The notes below the pieces were generated by a model. The model was not told where the DNA came from. It searched no databases and was given only the letters and a program-made list of their open reading frames with translations. DNA of 64,000 nt from Sphingomonas morindae (lineage in GTDB: Bacteria; Pseudomonadota; Alphaproteobacteria; Sphingomonadales; Sphingomonadaceae), in NCBI RefSeq assembly GCF_023822065.1, contig NZ_CP084931.1, positions 434,001 to 498,000 on the forward strand, written 5' to 3'. Of the stretch, positions 29,225-40,121 are shown piece after piece (the stretch's first letter is position 1; each line of letters starts with the position of its first letter). The translations under genes were made by a program, and so were the position numbers.

Positions 29225-29368
29225 TTTGTCCCCCAATGCGACGTGAACTCGGGAGGCAACTTTCCGGAGTCATTGCTGCACCGCAATGGAGTTCCGACGG
29301 CATATTGCGTATTGCGGAAAGGTGTAGCAACTATGTTACAGGGATGACACGCCCCGCGACACAAGCTG

Positions 29369-32047
29369 TCACAGCAGCAGGGTGCCGTCGGCGTCGCGCA
29401 CCAGCAGCGCGCGGGGGAAGATGAGGCTGAACTCCGCGCCGTCGCCCTCGGCGCGGTTGCCGGCGCGCACCGTCATGCCCATCGCTTCGGCAAAGGCCTT
29501 GACGATCGCGAGGCCGAGCCCGGTGCCGCCGATCTTGCGGTCCGATCCCTCCAGTCGGCGGAAAGTCTCGAACACGTCCGCCTCGCGCCCGGGCGGAATG
29601 CCCGGCCCCTGGTCCAGCACCGACAGGATGAGCCGATCGGCACGGTGCGTGCCGCGCACCACGATCGGCGTGCCCGGCGCGCCATAGATGCCGGCATTGT
29701 CCAGCAGGTTGAGCAGGCAATGGTGGAGCAGCTGGGGATCGACCCGCACCAGCGGCAGATTGGGCGGCACCTCGAGGCGAATGGCATGGCCCTCGAGCGC
29801 GCGGCGTGCGTCCTGCGCCGCGCCGGCCACCGCGTCGCTCAGATCCACCGGCTCCAGCCGCAGCGTCAGCGCCCCCGCCTCGACCCGCGCCATGTCGAGC
29901 AGATTGGCGACGAAGCGGTTGAGGCGGTTGGCCTCGCTGGTGATGGTGCCGATCAGCGCCGGGCTCGGCGCGCGGGCCAGTTCGGCGGCGGCGGCGAGAA
30001 TGGCGGTGAGCGGCGTGCGCAGATCATGGCTCACCGAGGAGAGCAGCGCCGCGCGCAGCCGGTCGCGCTCGCGCAGCCGGTCGACATCGCGCATGTCGCG
30101 CTCCAGCCGCAGCCGCTCCAGCAGCAGCGCCGCCTGGTCGATCAGGCTGGCGAGCAGCGGCCATTGATCGGACCGGATCGGCTCGGCGCCATCCTCGCGG
30201 GCGAGGCCGATCACGCCGAGCGTGCGCTCGCCCGCGCGCAGCGGCCGGAACAGCCATTCCGAGGCGGCGAGCGTGCCCGATCCGCGCCCGGCCGGCGCGC
30301 CGCTGTCCAGCGCCCATTGCGCGGCCGCCATCTCCATCGGTTCGATCCGCGCATCGGCGACATTGGCCGCCACCACCACCAGCCCGCCGCCGGTGGGCGC
30401 GGGGCCGAGCAGCACCGCGCGGACGCCGAGCAGCCGCCCGATCTCCTCGCAGATCGCGCGCGCCAGCGCCTGGCTGTCGTTGAGCGGGCCGAGCCGGCCG
30501 AGAAAACCCGCCAGCGCGGCATTGGCGCGCGCGCTGGCCGCCGCGAGATCGGCCTGGGCGCGCACCCGCGCGGTCAGCTGGCTGGTCGCCACCGCCACGC
30601 CGAGCAGCACGCACACCGAGACGACATTCTCGGGATTGCTGATCGTCAGCGTCCAGGTCGGCGGGAGGAAGAAGAAGTTATAGGCGAGCGACGAGGCGAC
30701 GCCCGCGAACAGCCCCGCGCGCAGCCCGAACAGGCTGGCGGCCGCCATCACCGGCAGCAGATAGAGCAGCGCGACATTGCCGAGCTGGAGGATGTGGAAG
30801 AGCGTGGTGGCGACCCCCGTCACCGCCGCCACCATCGCCGCCGTCCAGCCATAGCCCGCCGGCGCGCCCCAGCCGGCGCCCAAGCCCGCGGCCGGCCGGC
30901 GGCGGCGCGTCGGGGCGGGCGCGGCGATCGGCAGCACATGCACCGCCATGTCGGGCGTCTCGCGCACCAGCTGGTCCACCACCGAGCCGTGGCGCAGCTC
31001 GAACCAGCGCGACCGCGCCGATTTGCCCACCACCAGCTGGGTCGCGCGGGCCTCGGCCGCGAAGGCCTTGAGCCCTTCCACGACATGGGTCGCGGGGACG
31101 CTCGCCACCGCCCCGCCGAGCTGGGTGGCGAGCGCAAGCGCCTGAGCGATGCGGCGATGCGCCTCGGCATCGAAGCTCTGGGCGCGCGGCGTCTCGACAT
31201 AGACCGCCGTCCAGGGCGCGTGGAGCGCATCGGCGATGCGCTTGGCGGCGCGCACCAGCCCCTCGCCGCCCGGCTGCTCGCTCACCGCCACGACGATGCG
31301 TTCGCCGCCCGCCCAGGTGCCGCCGACGCCGAGCGCGCGGACATGATCGAGCATCTGCGCGTCCACCGCCTGCGCCGCGCGGCGCAGCGCCAGCTCGCGC
31401 AACGCCGAGAGGTTGGACTTGGAGAAGAAATGCGCCAGCGCCCGGGTCGCCTCCTCGGGCAGATAGACCTTGCCGGCGCGGAGCCGCTCGATCAGCTCGT
31501 CGGGCGGAATGTCGACCACCTCGATCTCGGCGGCCTCGAGGATCGAATCCGGCACCGTCTCGCGCACCCGCACGCGGGTGAAGGAGGCGACCACGTCGTT
31601 GAGGCTCTCGACATGCTGGATATTGACCGTGGAATAGACGTCGATCCCCGCGTCCAGCAATTCCTCCACATCCTGGTACCGCTTGGCGTGGCGGCTGCCG
31701 GGCGCGTTGCTGTGCGCCAGCTCGTCCACCAGCACCAGCCGGGGCGCGCGCGCGAGAATGGCGTCGAGATCCATCTCGAACAGCGTCTGCCCTTCATAGG
31801 CGATCTCGCGACGCGGCACGATCTCGTAGCCGCGCGTCAGCGCCTCGGTCTCGGCGCGGCCGTGCGTCTCCACCACGCCGATCACCACGTCCGCGCCGCC
31901 GAGGCGACGGGCGCGTCCGTCCGTCAGCATCTCATAGGTCTTGCCGACCCCCGGCGCCGCGCCGAGGAAGATTTTGAGCCGCCCGCGGCCCTCCTGCGCC
32001 GCCTGGCGCAGCAAGGCCTCGGGCGAGGGCGCGGCGCCGCCCGGCAT
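29369..32047 (-). CDS. kdpD: Osmosensitive K+ channel sensor histidine kinase KdpD
   Basis: An 892-aa membrane sensor that controls kdp expression by phosphorylating KdpE. Order: N-terminal KdpD domain with Walker-A-like GAAPGVGKT (29-37) and the VDELAHSNAPGSRH motif; a universal-stress-protein-like domain; four short membrane helices (about 400-500); GAF-like region; HisKA with phospho-acceptor H674 (SVSHDLRTPLTAI); and an ATPase domain with LLDNAGIYG, LDQGPGIP and GGTGLGLAIV. Its start shares one base with the kdpC stop. Notably no kdpE response regulator follows; the next gene is an unrelated TBDR, so the partner must be elsewhere or different. Confidence 0.95.
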   Translation of the reverse strand: MPGGAAPSPEALLRQAAQEGRGRLKIFLGAAPGVGKTYEMLTDGRARRLGGADVVIGVVETHGRAETEALTRGYEIVPRREIAYEGQTLFEMDLDAILARAPRLVLVDELAHSNAPGSRHAKRYQDVEELLDAGIDVYSTVNIQHVESLNDVVASFTRVRVRETVPDSILEAAEIEVVDIPPDELIERLRAGKVYLPEEATRALAHFFSKSNLSALRELALRRAAQAVDAQMLDHVRALGVGGTWAGGERIVVAVSEQPGGEGLVRAAKRIADALHAPWTAVYVETPRAQSFDAEAHRRIAQALALATQLGGAVASVPATHVVEGLKAFAAEARATQLVVGKSARSRWFELRHGSVVDQLVRETPDMAVHVLPIAAPAPTRRRRPAAGLGAGWGAPAGYGWTAAMVAAVTGVATTLFHILQLGNVALLYLLPVMAAASLFGLRAGLFAGVASSLAYNFFFLPPTWTLTISNPENVVSVCVLLGVAVATSQLTARVRAQADLAAASARANAALAGFLGRLGPLNDSQALARAICEEIGRLLGVRAVLLGPAPTGGGLVVVAANVADARIEPMEMAAAQWALDSGAPAGRGSGTLAASEWLFRPLRAGERTLGVIGLAREDGAEPIRSDQWPLLASLIDQAALLLERLRLERDMRDVDRLRERDRLRAALLSSVSHDLRTPLTAILAAAAELARAPSPALIGTITSEANRLNRFVANLLDMARVEAGALTLRLEPVDLSDAVAGAAQDARRALEGHAIRLEVPPNLPLVRVDPQLLHHCLLNLLDNAGIYGAPGTPIVVRGTHRADRLILSVLDQGPGIPPGREADVFETFRRLEGSDRKIGGTGLGLAIVKAFAEAMGMTVRAGNRAEGDGAEFSLIFPRALLVRDADGTLLL

Positions 32048-32631
32048 CAGGGCGCGCGGCCGAGCTGATCGAGCGCGCGGTTGAGCGCCAGCACATTGAC
32101 GCGGGGCTCGCCGAGGATCGCGGCGAGCGGCGCCTCGGTCTGCGCGGCGACGAGCGCATCGAGCCGCGCCGGGGCGAGGCCGCGCGCCCGCGCCACGCGC
32201 GCGATCTGGGCGCGCGCCGCATCCGGCGAAAGATCGGGATCGAGGCCCGAGCCCGAGGCGGTGACGAGATCGGCCGGAATGGCGCCGGCCACGCCCGCGC
32301 GCCGCAGCGCCGCGACATCGCCGCGCACCCTGTCGGCCAGCGCCTGCGCCGCCGGGCCGAGATTGGAGCCGCCCGAGGCCATGCCGTCATAGCCCTTGCC
32401 CGCCGCCGAGGGCCGGCCGTGGAAGTAGCGGTCGCTGGTGAAGCTCTGGCCGATCAGCGCCGAGCCGATCGGGCGGCTGCCCGCGAACACCAGGCTGCCA
32501 TTGGCCTGGCGCGGCAGCAGCGTCTGTCCGATCCCCGTCATCAGGAGAGGATAGACGATGCCGAGCAGCAAGGCGAACAGCAGCGTGAGCACCAGCGCGG
32601 GCCGCAGAGCGGAGACGATATCCTTGGTCAT
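32047..32631 (-). CDS. kdpC: K+-transporting ATPase subunit KdpC
   Basis: A 194-aa single-span subunit that stabilises the KdpFABC complex and raises its ATP affinity. The N-terminal helix is about 10-32 (PALVLTLLFALLLGIVYPLLMTG). The conserved GQTLLPRQANGSLV, GSALIGQSF and the DLVTASGSGLDPDLSPDAA region identify it. Ends with RVNVLALNRALDQLG, a family feature. Starts at ATG 32631, 11 bases after kdpB, and its stop TGATG overlaps kdpD. Confidence 0.95.
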   Translation of the reverse strand: MTKDIVSALRPALVLTLLFALLLGIVYPLLMTGIGQTLLPRQANGSLVFAGSRPIGSALIGQSFTSDRYFHGRPSAAGKGYDGMASGGSNLGPAAQALADRVRGDVAALRRAGVAGAIPADLVTASGSGLDPDLSPDAARAQIARVARARGLAPARLDALVAAQTEAPLAAILGEPRVNVLALNRALDQLGRAP

Positions 32632-32642
32632 GATGGCGTTCC

Positions 32643-34673
<2,031 letters not shown>

Positions 34674-34687
34674 GACAGGCGCTCCGG

Positions 34688-36391
34688 TCAGAACAGCTGG
34701 CCGCGGATCATCGCGAGATGATCGGCGATCGGGCCAAGGGCGAGGCTCGGCAGGAAGGTAAGGCCGCCGAGAATGAGGATGATGCCGACCAGCAGGCCGA
34801 CCCAGAGCGGGCCGGTGGTGGGGAAGGAGCCGGCCGAGGGCGGCACGGGCTTCTTCGCCGCCAGCCCGCCCGCGATCGCCAGCATCGGCACGATGATGAA
34901 GAAGCGCCCCACCCACATGGCGACGCCCAGCAGCCCGTCATAATAGGGCGTGCTCGCGGTGAGCCCCGCAAAGGCCGAGCCGTTATTGGCCACCGCGCTG
35001 GTGAAGGCGTAGAGGATCTCGCCAAAGCCGTGCGGACCCTTGTTGAGCGGGCCGGCAAGCCCGGGCGCGACCACCGAGGACAGGGCGGTGAGGCCGAGAA
35101 TGGCGAGCGGCAGCACCGCGATCGCCAGCACCGCCAGCTTCACCTCGCGGCTTTCGATCTTCTTGCCGACATATTCGGGCGTGCGGCCCACCATCAGGCC
35201 GGCGACGAACACCGCCAGCAGCGCGAACAGCAGAAAGCCGTAGATGCCGGCGCCGACGCCGCCCACCACCACCTCGCCGAGCTGCATGTTGAACAGCGGC
35301 ACCAGGCCGCCGAGCGCGGTGAAACTGTCGTGCATGGCGTTGACCGCGCCGCACGAGGCGGCGGTGGTGACGACCGCGAACAGCGCCGAGGCGGCGACGC
35401 CGAAGCGCACCTCCTTGCCTTCCATATTGCCGCCCGCGACGCCCAGGCCGTGGAGCACGGGATTGCCCGCCGCTTCCTGCCAATAGGCGACGGCCACGCC
35501 GGCGAGGAAGAGCAGCACCATCGCCGCCAGGATCGCCCAGCCCTGGCGCGTGTCCTTCACCGCCTTGCCGAAGGTGAAGGTGAGCCCGAAGCCGAGCACG
35601 AAGATCGACAGCATCTGCACGAAGTTGGTGAGGCCGGTCGGGTTCTCGAACGGGTGCGCGCTATTGGCGTTGAAGAAGCCGCCGCCATTGGTGCCCAGCA
35701 TCTTGATCGCCTCCTGGCTGGCCACCGGGCCGAGCGCGAGGCTCTGCTTGGCGCCTTCCAGCGTGGTGAGGTCGATCGCGCCCGCGAGCGTTTGCGGCAC
35801 GCCGCAGGCGATCAGGAACAGCGCGTAGACGATCGAGACGGGCAGCAGCAGATACAGGGTGATGCGCGTGCAATCGGCCCAGAAATTGCCGATCGTCGCG
35901 GCCTCGCGCCGGGCGAAGCCGCGGAACAGCGCAAAGGCCAGCGCGATACCCGTCGCCGCCGACAGGAAATTGTGCAGCGTCAGCCCCAGCATCTGCGACA
36001 GGTTCGACATGGTCGATTCCCCCGCATAGCTCTGCCAGTTGGTGTTGGTGGTGAAGCTGATCGCGGTGTTGGCGGCGAGATGCCCGGGTACGGCGGCGAG
36101 CCCGAGCGGATTGCCCGGCAACAGCGCCTGGCCGCGCAGCACGGCATAGGTGAAGAGCATCAGCGCCGCGTTGAAAAGCAGCATGTGAATGGCGTAGCGG
36201 CGCCAGCCCTGCTCGGCGTCCGGATCGATCCCGGCGAGCCGGTAGAAGCCCCGCTCGACCGGGCCGAGCAGCGCGTGGAGCGGCGTCCGCCGCCCCTCGT
36301 ACAGCGCGAACAGCCACAGCCCCACCGGCTTGGTGAGGGCGAGCAGGATGGCGAGAAAGGCGGCGATGAGCAGCCAGCCCTGAATGGTCAT
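34688..36391 (-). CDS. kdpA: K+-transporting ATPase channel-like subunit KdpA
   Basis: A 567-aa polytopic subunit, the K+-selective channel of the pump. The four selectivity-filter loops are seen: [48 protein letters not shown] and [13 protein letters not shown]. About ten membrane helices, normal family length. ATG 36391 has a good ribosome site (GAAGGAG) directly after the kdpF stop, implying coupled translation from kdpF. Confidence 0.96.
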   Translation of the reverse strand: MTIQGWLLIAAFLAILLALTKPVGLWLFALYEGRRTPLHALLGPVERGFYRLAGIDPDAEQGWRRYAIHMLLFNAALMLFTYAVLRGQALLPGNPLGLAAVPGHLAANTAISFTTNTNWQSYAGESTMSNLSQMLGLTLHNFLSAATGIALAFALFRGFARREAATIGNFWADCTRITLYLLLPVSIVYALFLIACGVPQTLAGAIDLTTLEGAKQSLALGPVASQEAIKMLGTNGGGFFNANSAHPFENPTGLTNFVQMLSIFVLGFGLTFTFGKAVKDTRQGWAILAAMVLLFLAGVAVAYWQEAAGNPVLHGLGVAGGNMEGKEVRFGVAASALFAVVTTAASCGAVNAMHDSFTALGGLVPLFNMQLGEVVVGGVGAGIYGFLLFALLAVFVAGLMVGRTPEYVGKKIESREVKLAVLAIAVLPLAILGLTALSSVVAPGLAGPLNKGPHGFGEILYAFTSAVANNGSAFAGLTASTPYYDGLLGVAMWVGRFFIIVPMLAIAGGLAAKKPVPPSAGSFPTTGPLWVGLLVGIILILGGLTFLPSLALGPIADHLAMIRGQLF

Positions 36392-36403
36392 GCGTCCGCT
36401 CCT

Positions 36404-36493
36404 TCAGAAGCGCTCGGGCCGCATCAGCACGGCGACGAGATAGGCGATGAGGCCGAGCGCGACGAGCGCGGCGAGCCAGAGATCGAGGGTCAT
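36404..36493 (-). CDS. kdpF: KdpF small membrane subunit
   Basis: A 29-aa single-helix peptide reading MTLDLWLAALVALGLIAYLV then AVLMRPERF. Size, the hydrophobic helix, and the closing RPERF match KdpF, which stabilises KdpA in the membrane complex. ATG 36493 is preceded by GAGGAGG; its stop is 12 bases before kdpA. Too short for most automated gene finders but placed exactly where kdpF belongs. Confidence 0.9.
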   Translation of the reverse strand: MTLDLWLAALVALGLIAYLVAVLMRPERF

Positions 36494-36503
36494 GCCGGCC
36501 TCC

Positions 36504-36587
36504 TCAGGCATGGTCGCAGAGGCGGACATAGGCGAGCGTGGCGGCGGTGAGGCCCGCCATCACGGCGAGCCAGAGCAGATCCTGCAT
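36504..36587 (-). CDS. 27-aa membrane peptide upstream of kdpF
   Basis: A very short open frame: MQDLLWLAVMAGLTAATLAY then VRLCDHA. It has one hydrophobic helix, a positively charged then His/Cys-bearing tail, and a ribosome site AAAGGAAA. Its TGA is followed directly by the GAGGAGG of kdpF, with only 10 bases between stop and next start, so the two would be translated together. I do not know a characterised family for it. The tight spacing and helix suggest an accessory Kdp subunit or leader peptide (inference). Confidence 0.65.
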   Translation of the reverse strand: MQDLLWLAVMAGLTAATLAYVRLCDHA

Positions 36588-36619
36588 AAGCGTTTCCTTT
36601 GCTGGCCATTGCGGGGCGA

Positions 36620-37459
36620 TCAGAAACCGGCGGTGAGCGTGCCGACCACGCGGCTGCCGGCGATGCTGCCGCGGCCATCCTGGCCCTGGCTGAAGGCGGG
36701 CTGGAGATAGGCGGAGTCGCGGCGGCTGATATCGGTGTCGATCCAGGCGAGGCCGAGCGTCAGCTGCTTCCAATGCGCCTCGCCGCCGAGCGACCAGTCC
36801 CAATAGTCGCCCGTCGGCGCGGCGCTGGTGGCGTTGGGGCCGAGCCCGTCATTGCCGTGGCTGTGGCCGATATGCGCCTTGGCGGTGATCGGCAGGTTCG
36901 GCAGCGCCAGCGCGCCGTCGGCGGCGAGGTAGAGATTGTCCTTCTTGTCCCCGGGATGGCTGTAGACGCCGGCGGCGGCCTCGGCGCCGGTGCGATACCA
37001 GCGCCCGAGCGCCTGCTGCGGCGGCGCATAGGCGACGCTGCCGGTGAGCGTGAGCGGCCCGCGCGTGCCGCCGAGCTTCACATAGGGCTCGGCATAGTCG
37101 CTCCGGTCCGCGCCGCCGGGATAGAGATACCAGGTCAGCCCGACATCGAGCGTCGCGGCATCGGACAAGGCGCGGCGATAGCCGCCGATCAGGTCCAGCT
37201 CCATATTGGCGCCGCCGAAGCTGCCCCAGCCGGCCAGGCTGGAGCTCCAGAAGCCGGCATAGAGCCCGCTTTGATGCGCCACGGTGATGCCGCCCTGGAC
37301 GGCGGCATGATTGTCGGACTGGGAGACGCCGCGCAGACGATAGTCGCTCACCAGCGCGGCCGAGCCGCTGATGGTGAAGGGGCCGGCATCGGCGGCGGTG
37401 GCGGCGCCCGGCGCGGCCAAGGCCGTGAGCGCGGACGCGGCAAGGAAGAGACGCTTCAT
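36620..37459 (-). CDS. TorF-family putative porin
   Basis: A 279-aa outer-membrane beta-barrel protein of the TorF/Gcw_chp family. Signal peptide 1-23 (LFLAASALTALAAPGAATA), then alternating strands with typical SDYRLRGVSQSDNHAAVQGG and GFWSSSLAGWG near the start and a C-terminal GTLTAGF ending in Phe. It precedes the small peptide, kdpF and kdpA on the same strand by short gaps, so it probably heads the kdp transcript and may supply an outer-membrane K+ path (inference from position). Translation starts at ATG 37459. Confidence 0.88.
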   Translation of the reverse strand: MKRLFLAASALTALAAPGAATAADAGPFTISGSAALVSDYRLRGVSQSDNHAAVQGGITVAHQSGLYAGFWSSSLAGWGSFGGANMELDLIGGYRRALSDAATLDVGLTWYLYPGGADRSDYAEPYVKLGGTRGPLTLTGSVAYAPPQQALGRWYRTGAEAAAGVYSHPGDKKDNLYLAADGALALPNLPITAKAHIGHSHGNDGLGPNATSAAPTGDYWDWSLGGEAHWKQLTLGLAWIDTDISRRDSAYLQPAFSQGQDGRGSIAGSRVVGTLTAGF

Positions 37460-37709
37460 CTTGTACCCCCGGCGAGCGCGGCCGCCGACCCTCGACGGCC
37501 CGCCTCGCGAGGAGGCTCAAGTAGAGCCGCGCCGGATTGGATTGCGAGAGCGATTCCCGACGATCGCATATGTTTCGCATAAGGTACGCGGGAAGCGGCG
37601 CCGGGGCGGGGCGCGGAGGCGGCGCGCGATCTGGCCCGCCAAGTCTAGACAGGGGGACTCACGCCGCGCCCATGCTGGCGGCGGTTCTGGCGCGCGGCGG
37701 GACGGTGGA

Positions 37710-37743
37710 TCAGGGGCCGACGCGGCCGCGCGCCGGCCCCTGA
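37710..37743 (-). terminator. Hairpin 3' of the alpha/beta hydrolase gene
   Basis: TCAGGGGCCG (37710-37719) and CGGCCCCTGA (37734-37743) are perfect 10-bp arms around a 14-base GC-rich loop. The element starts three bases after the hydrolase stop on the minus strand, in the gap before the TorF gene, as expected for a transcription stop insulating the kdp operon. No clear U-tract follows. Confidence 0.6.
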
Positions 37744-37746
37744 TGC

Positions 37747-38577
37747 TCAGCCGCGGATGAAGGCGAGCAGATCGGCGTTGATGACATCGGCATGGGTGGT
37801 CGCCATGCCATGGGGGAAGCCCGGATAGGTCTTGATCGTGCCGTGCTTGAGCAGGGTGATGGCGATGCGCGCCGAATCGTCGATCGGCACGATCTGGTCG
37901 TCCTCGCCGTGCAGCACCAGCACGGGCACGTCGATCGCCTTGAGATCCTCGGTGAAGTCGGTTTCGGAAAAGGCCTTGATGCAATCATAATGGGCCTTGG
38001 CGCCGCCCATCATGCCCTGGCGCCACCAGTTGCGCACCACGCCTTCGATGAGCGGCGTGCCCGGGCGGTTGAAGCCGTAAAAGGGCCCGCTCGGCACATC
38101 GAGGAAGAATTGCGCGCGATCGGCGGCGAGCGCCGCGCGGAAGCCGTCGAACACCTCGATCGGCAGGCCGCCGGGATTGGCCTCGCTCTTGACCATCACC
38201 GGCGGCACCGCGCCGATCAGCACCGCCTTGGCGACCCGGCCCGGCGTGGCGCGCGCGACATAATGCGCGACCTCGCCGCCGCCGGTGGAGTGGCCGATAT
38301 GCACGGCGTTCTTGAGATCGAGATGCGCGGCGAGCGCGGCCACGTCGGCGGCGTAGCTGTCCATCTCATTGCCCGTATCCGTCTGACTGGAGCGGCCATG
38401 GCCGCGCCGATCATGCGCGATCACGCGATAGCCCTCGCCCAGGAAGAAGAGCATCTGCGCGTCCCAATCGTCGGCGCTGAGCGGCCAGCCATGATGGAAC
38501 ATGATCGGCTGCGCCTCGCGCGGCCCCCAATCCTTGTAGAAGAGGGTGATGCCGTCGGTGGTGGTGATGGTGCTCAT
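37747..38577 (-). CDS. Alpha/beta hydrolase (cofactor-free haloperoxidase / perhydrolase type)
   Basis: A 276-aa soluble alpha/beta-hydrolase of the non-heme chloroperoxidase (esterase/perhydrolase) group. Catalytic triad: S97 in GHSTGG, D227 or D226 in HGEDDQIV, and H256 in GFPHGM. The start [19 protein letters not shown] and the oxyanion strand [12 protein letters not shown] are highly typical. The physiological role of the group is usually esterase or lactonase activity; peroxidation is a side reaction. Monocistronic by appearance: a strong hairpin follows the stop and a gene-poor stretch lies upstream. Confidence 0.9.
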   Translation of the reverse strand: MSTITTTDGITLFYKDWGPREAQPIMFHHGWPLSADDWDAQMLFFLGEGYRVIAHDRRGHGRSSQTDTGNEMDSYAADVAALAAHLDLKNAVHIGHSTGGGEVAHYVARATPGRVAKAVLIGAVPPVMVKSEANPGGLPIEVFDGFRAALAADRAQFFLDVPSGPFYGFNRPGTPLIEGVVRNWWRQGMMGGAKAHYDCIKAFSETDFTEDLKAIDVPVLVLHGEDDQIVPIDDSARIAITLLKHGTIKTYPGFPHGMATTHADVINADLLAFIRG

Positions 38578-39474
38578 CGCGATTCCTTTCGACCCTGCGG
38601 CGTGCGCGACGCGACAGGCCGCTGGCCCACCAGCTAAGCCTATCGTTTCGCAGCCATAACCCTAATCAAGCCGGGGCCTGCTGGCCAGCCGTTGCGGTCC
38701 CCGGCATCGCCTTTCACGACGCCGGCCGCCCGCGCCTCGACCGGCGCGCGACATGGCCGGCAAGGCGTGGCGGCGCGCGCAGTCACGCGACGCGACGCGC
38801 CGCCACGCGATCCGCGTTCGAGACGAGGGGGCGACCGGGCGGTCGCCGCGACGCGGCGGCGGCGCCCGCACCGTGGCGCGCCGCCACGCTGGCGTGCTGG
38901 CGTCGGGCGCGGCCTCCGCCATCCAGTCCGTCGCGCGTGACAGAGCCTTGCCGATGGTCGATCCCCTGGCCAGGCGCGGACGGCGGTCGCGACGCGCCGG
39001 CCGGCGTCGGGCGCGCATCTCGAGACGGAGACTGTGCCGAACCCTGCCATCCCCGCGCTTCGGTGATGACGGCGCCGCACCAGCCCAGGCCAAGCGGCGG
39101 ACCATCGATGGGCGCCTGCACGCGGGGGGCGGCGACAGGATGGGCGCGCGCTGGTCGGGCTCTGCCCCCCCGCTGGTGACAGCCGGCCGGCTGGAGCAGC
39201 GGAGCGACACGAGCCGCGCTTGCACCTCCGGCACAGCCCTTGCGGACGAGCCGCGCCTGGGATGCCTAGCGGACCAGCACCATCGACCCACCGATCCGCG
39301 CCGGCGCGCGGCGGAGAGCGGCGTGCTGGCCGCCTTCTGTACGAGGCCGTAGACTCATAAAGCGGACGGACCGCTACCGCCCCACAAGTGGACATAGAAG
39401 CTAAAGCGAACTCGTCCCGATAGGCGACAGGCCACCGTGATGCGAGAGCGAGGGCTAGATGAAGCGATTAGCGC
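38578..39474. other. Gene-free GC-rich stretch
   Basis: About 900 bases with no coding region I can support. Open frames on both strands are long only because stop codons are rare at this GC content; their translations are arginine/proline-rich without domains, initiation signals or conserved motifs. The stretch contains one copy of a 48-bp repeat (39191-39238). From about 39350 the composition falls to that of the SnoaL/TetR module, so the left border of a possible insertion lies near 39.35 kb. Confidence 0.5.
39191..39238 (+). repeat. Imperfect 48-bp direct repeat, copy 1
   Basis: Matches 40869-40916 at 43 of 48 positions in the same orientation, with core GAGCAGCGGAG and GCCGCGCTTGCACC. 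The two copies bracket the low-GC SnoaL/TetR module, 1678 bases apart. Could be remnants of a small dispersed intergenic element, or scars of an integration or recombination event. Confidence 0.7.
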
Positions 39475-40008
39475 CTAGCTCAGATCTGGTTCGCCGAGCG
39501 ATGCGGCGATCTCATGATGAAACTGCCAGTTCCCCTCGGCCCACCCAACCGTCTGAACAGACTCAGCGATCTTCCACCCCGAGCCAGTACGATGGAACTT
39601 AAGATCGTACCCGCCAATGAGTGTCTGGTTCGGGCTACCATTCGCCGCGCGATAATAGTGGCTGGCGTGCATCAACACATGGCATGACGCAGTGTCGCCG
39701 TCGATAACTATGCTCTGTGGGATCATGATATGTTCGTCGCCGTCTAGCTGACTGTGAAACTTGTCAGCCAGCTTGCACCACTTGTCTGCCGAGACCGTCA
39801 TGCGTCCCATGCCAATCGTCGGTTCGTGATCGACTTCGATCGTGTCGCCATAGCAGGTCCGAAGCTTCTCAAAATCGTGTGCGTCCGTTGATTGGCCATA
39901 GCGCTGCACGAGGTCGGAGATAGCGATATAGTCCAGAAGGTACGCGACCTTCTCGTCAAGGCCGGCGCTGCGCACATGAACAAGCTGGGCGGCGGTATCG
40001 CTGAACAT
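39475..40008 (-). CDS. SnoaL-like / NTF2-fold protein
   Basis: A 177-aa protein of the SnoaL-like (NTF2 superfamily) type, a cone-shaped fold used by dehydratases, isomerases and ring-hydroxylation partners. Recognisable are the N-terminal helix with AISDLVQRYGQSTDAHDFE, the CYGDTIEVDHEP strand, and HVLMHASHYYR, which supplies polar pocket residues. ATG 40008 follows a GGAG ribosome site; a further upstream start is less likely. GC content is clearly lower than in neighbours. It is divergent from the TetR gene, with a dyad operator between, so TetR probably represses it in the absence of an inducer. Substrate unknown. Confidence 0.8.
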   Translation of the reverse strand: MFSDTAAQLVHVRSAGLDEKVAYLLDYIAISDLVQRYGQSTDAHDFEKLRTCYGDTIEVDHEPTIGMGRMTVSADKWCKLADKFHSQLDGDEHIMIPQSIVIDGDTASCHVLMHASHYYRAANGSPNQTLIGGYDLKFHRTGSGWKIAESVQTVGWAEGNWQFHHEIAASLGEPDLS

Positions 40009-40075
40009 GCGTTGATCTCCTGCGGAAACGAGCAAACAGATTGAAACGCCCTCGATGATCGCTAGATGGAGGGGG

Positions 40076-40106
40076 CCTCCGGTTCATTTACGGAGGTTGC
40101 CTCCGG
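40076..40106. promoter_or_regulatory. Probable TetR operator in the divergent promoter
   Basis: Three half-sites occur in the 113-base intergenic region: CCTCCG (40076-40081), CGGAGG (40091-40096) and CCTCCG (40100-40105). The last two form the perfect dyad CGGAGG-TTG-CCTCCG. An intergenic dyad between a TetR gene and its divergent neighbour is the classical arrangement for autoregulation and control of the neighbour. Confidence 0.65.
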
Positions 40107-40121
40107 ATATCAAGGTGTGAT

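Noticed and set aside
34674-34916. Longer KdpB with 81 extra N-terminal codons
   Set aside because: The extra part is out-of-frame kdpA sequence; MARTSQSLF at 34673 is the normal KdpB start.
38640-39395. Open frames of 199-251 codons on both strands between hydrolase and SnoaL-like genes
   Set aside because: Arg/Pro-rich, no ribosome site, no recognisable domain; their length follows from GC content.
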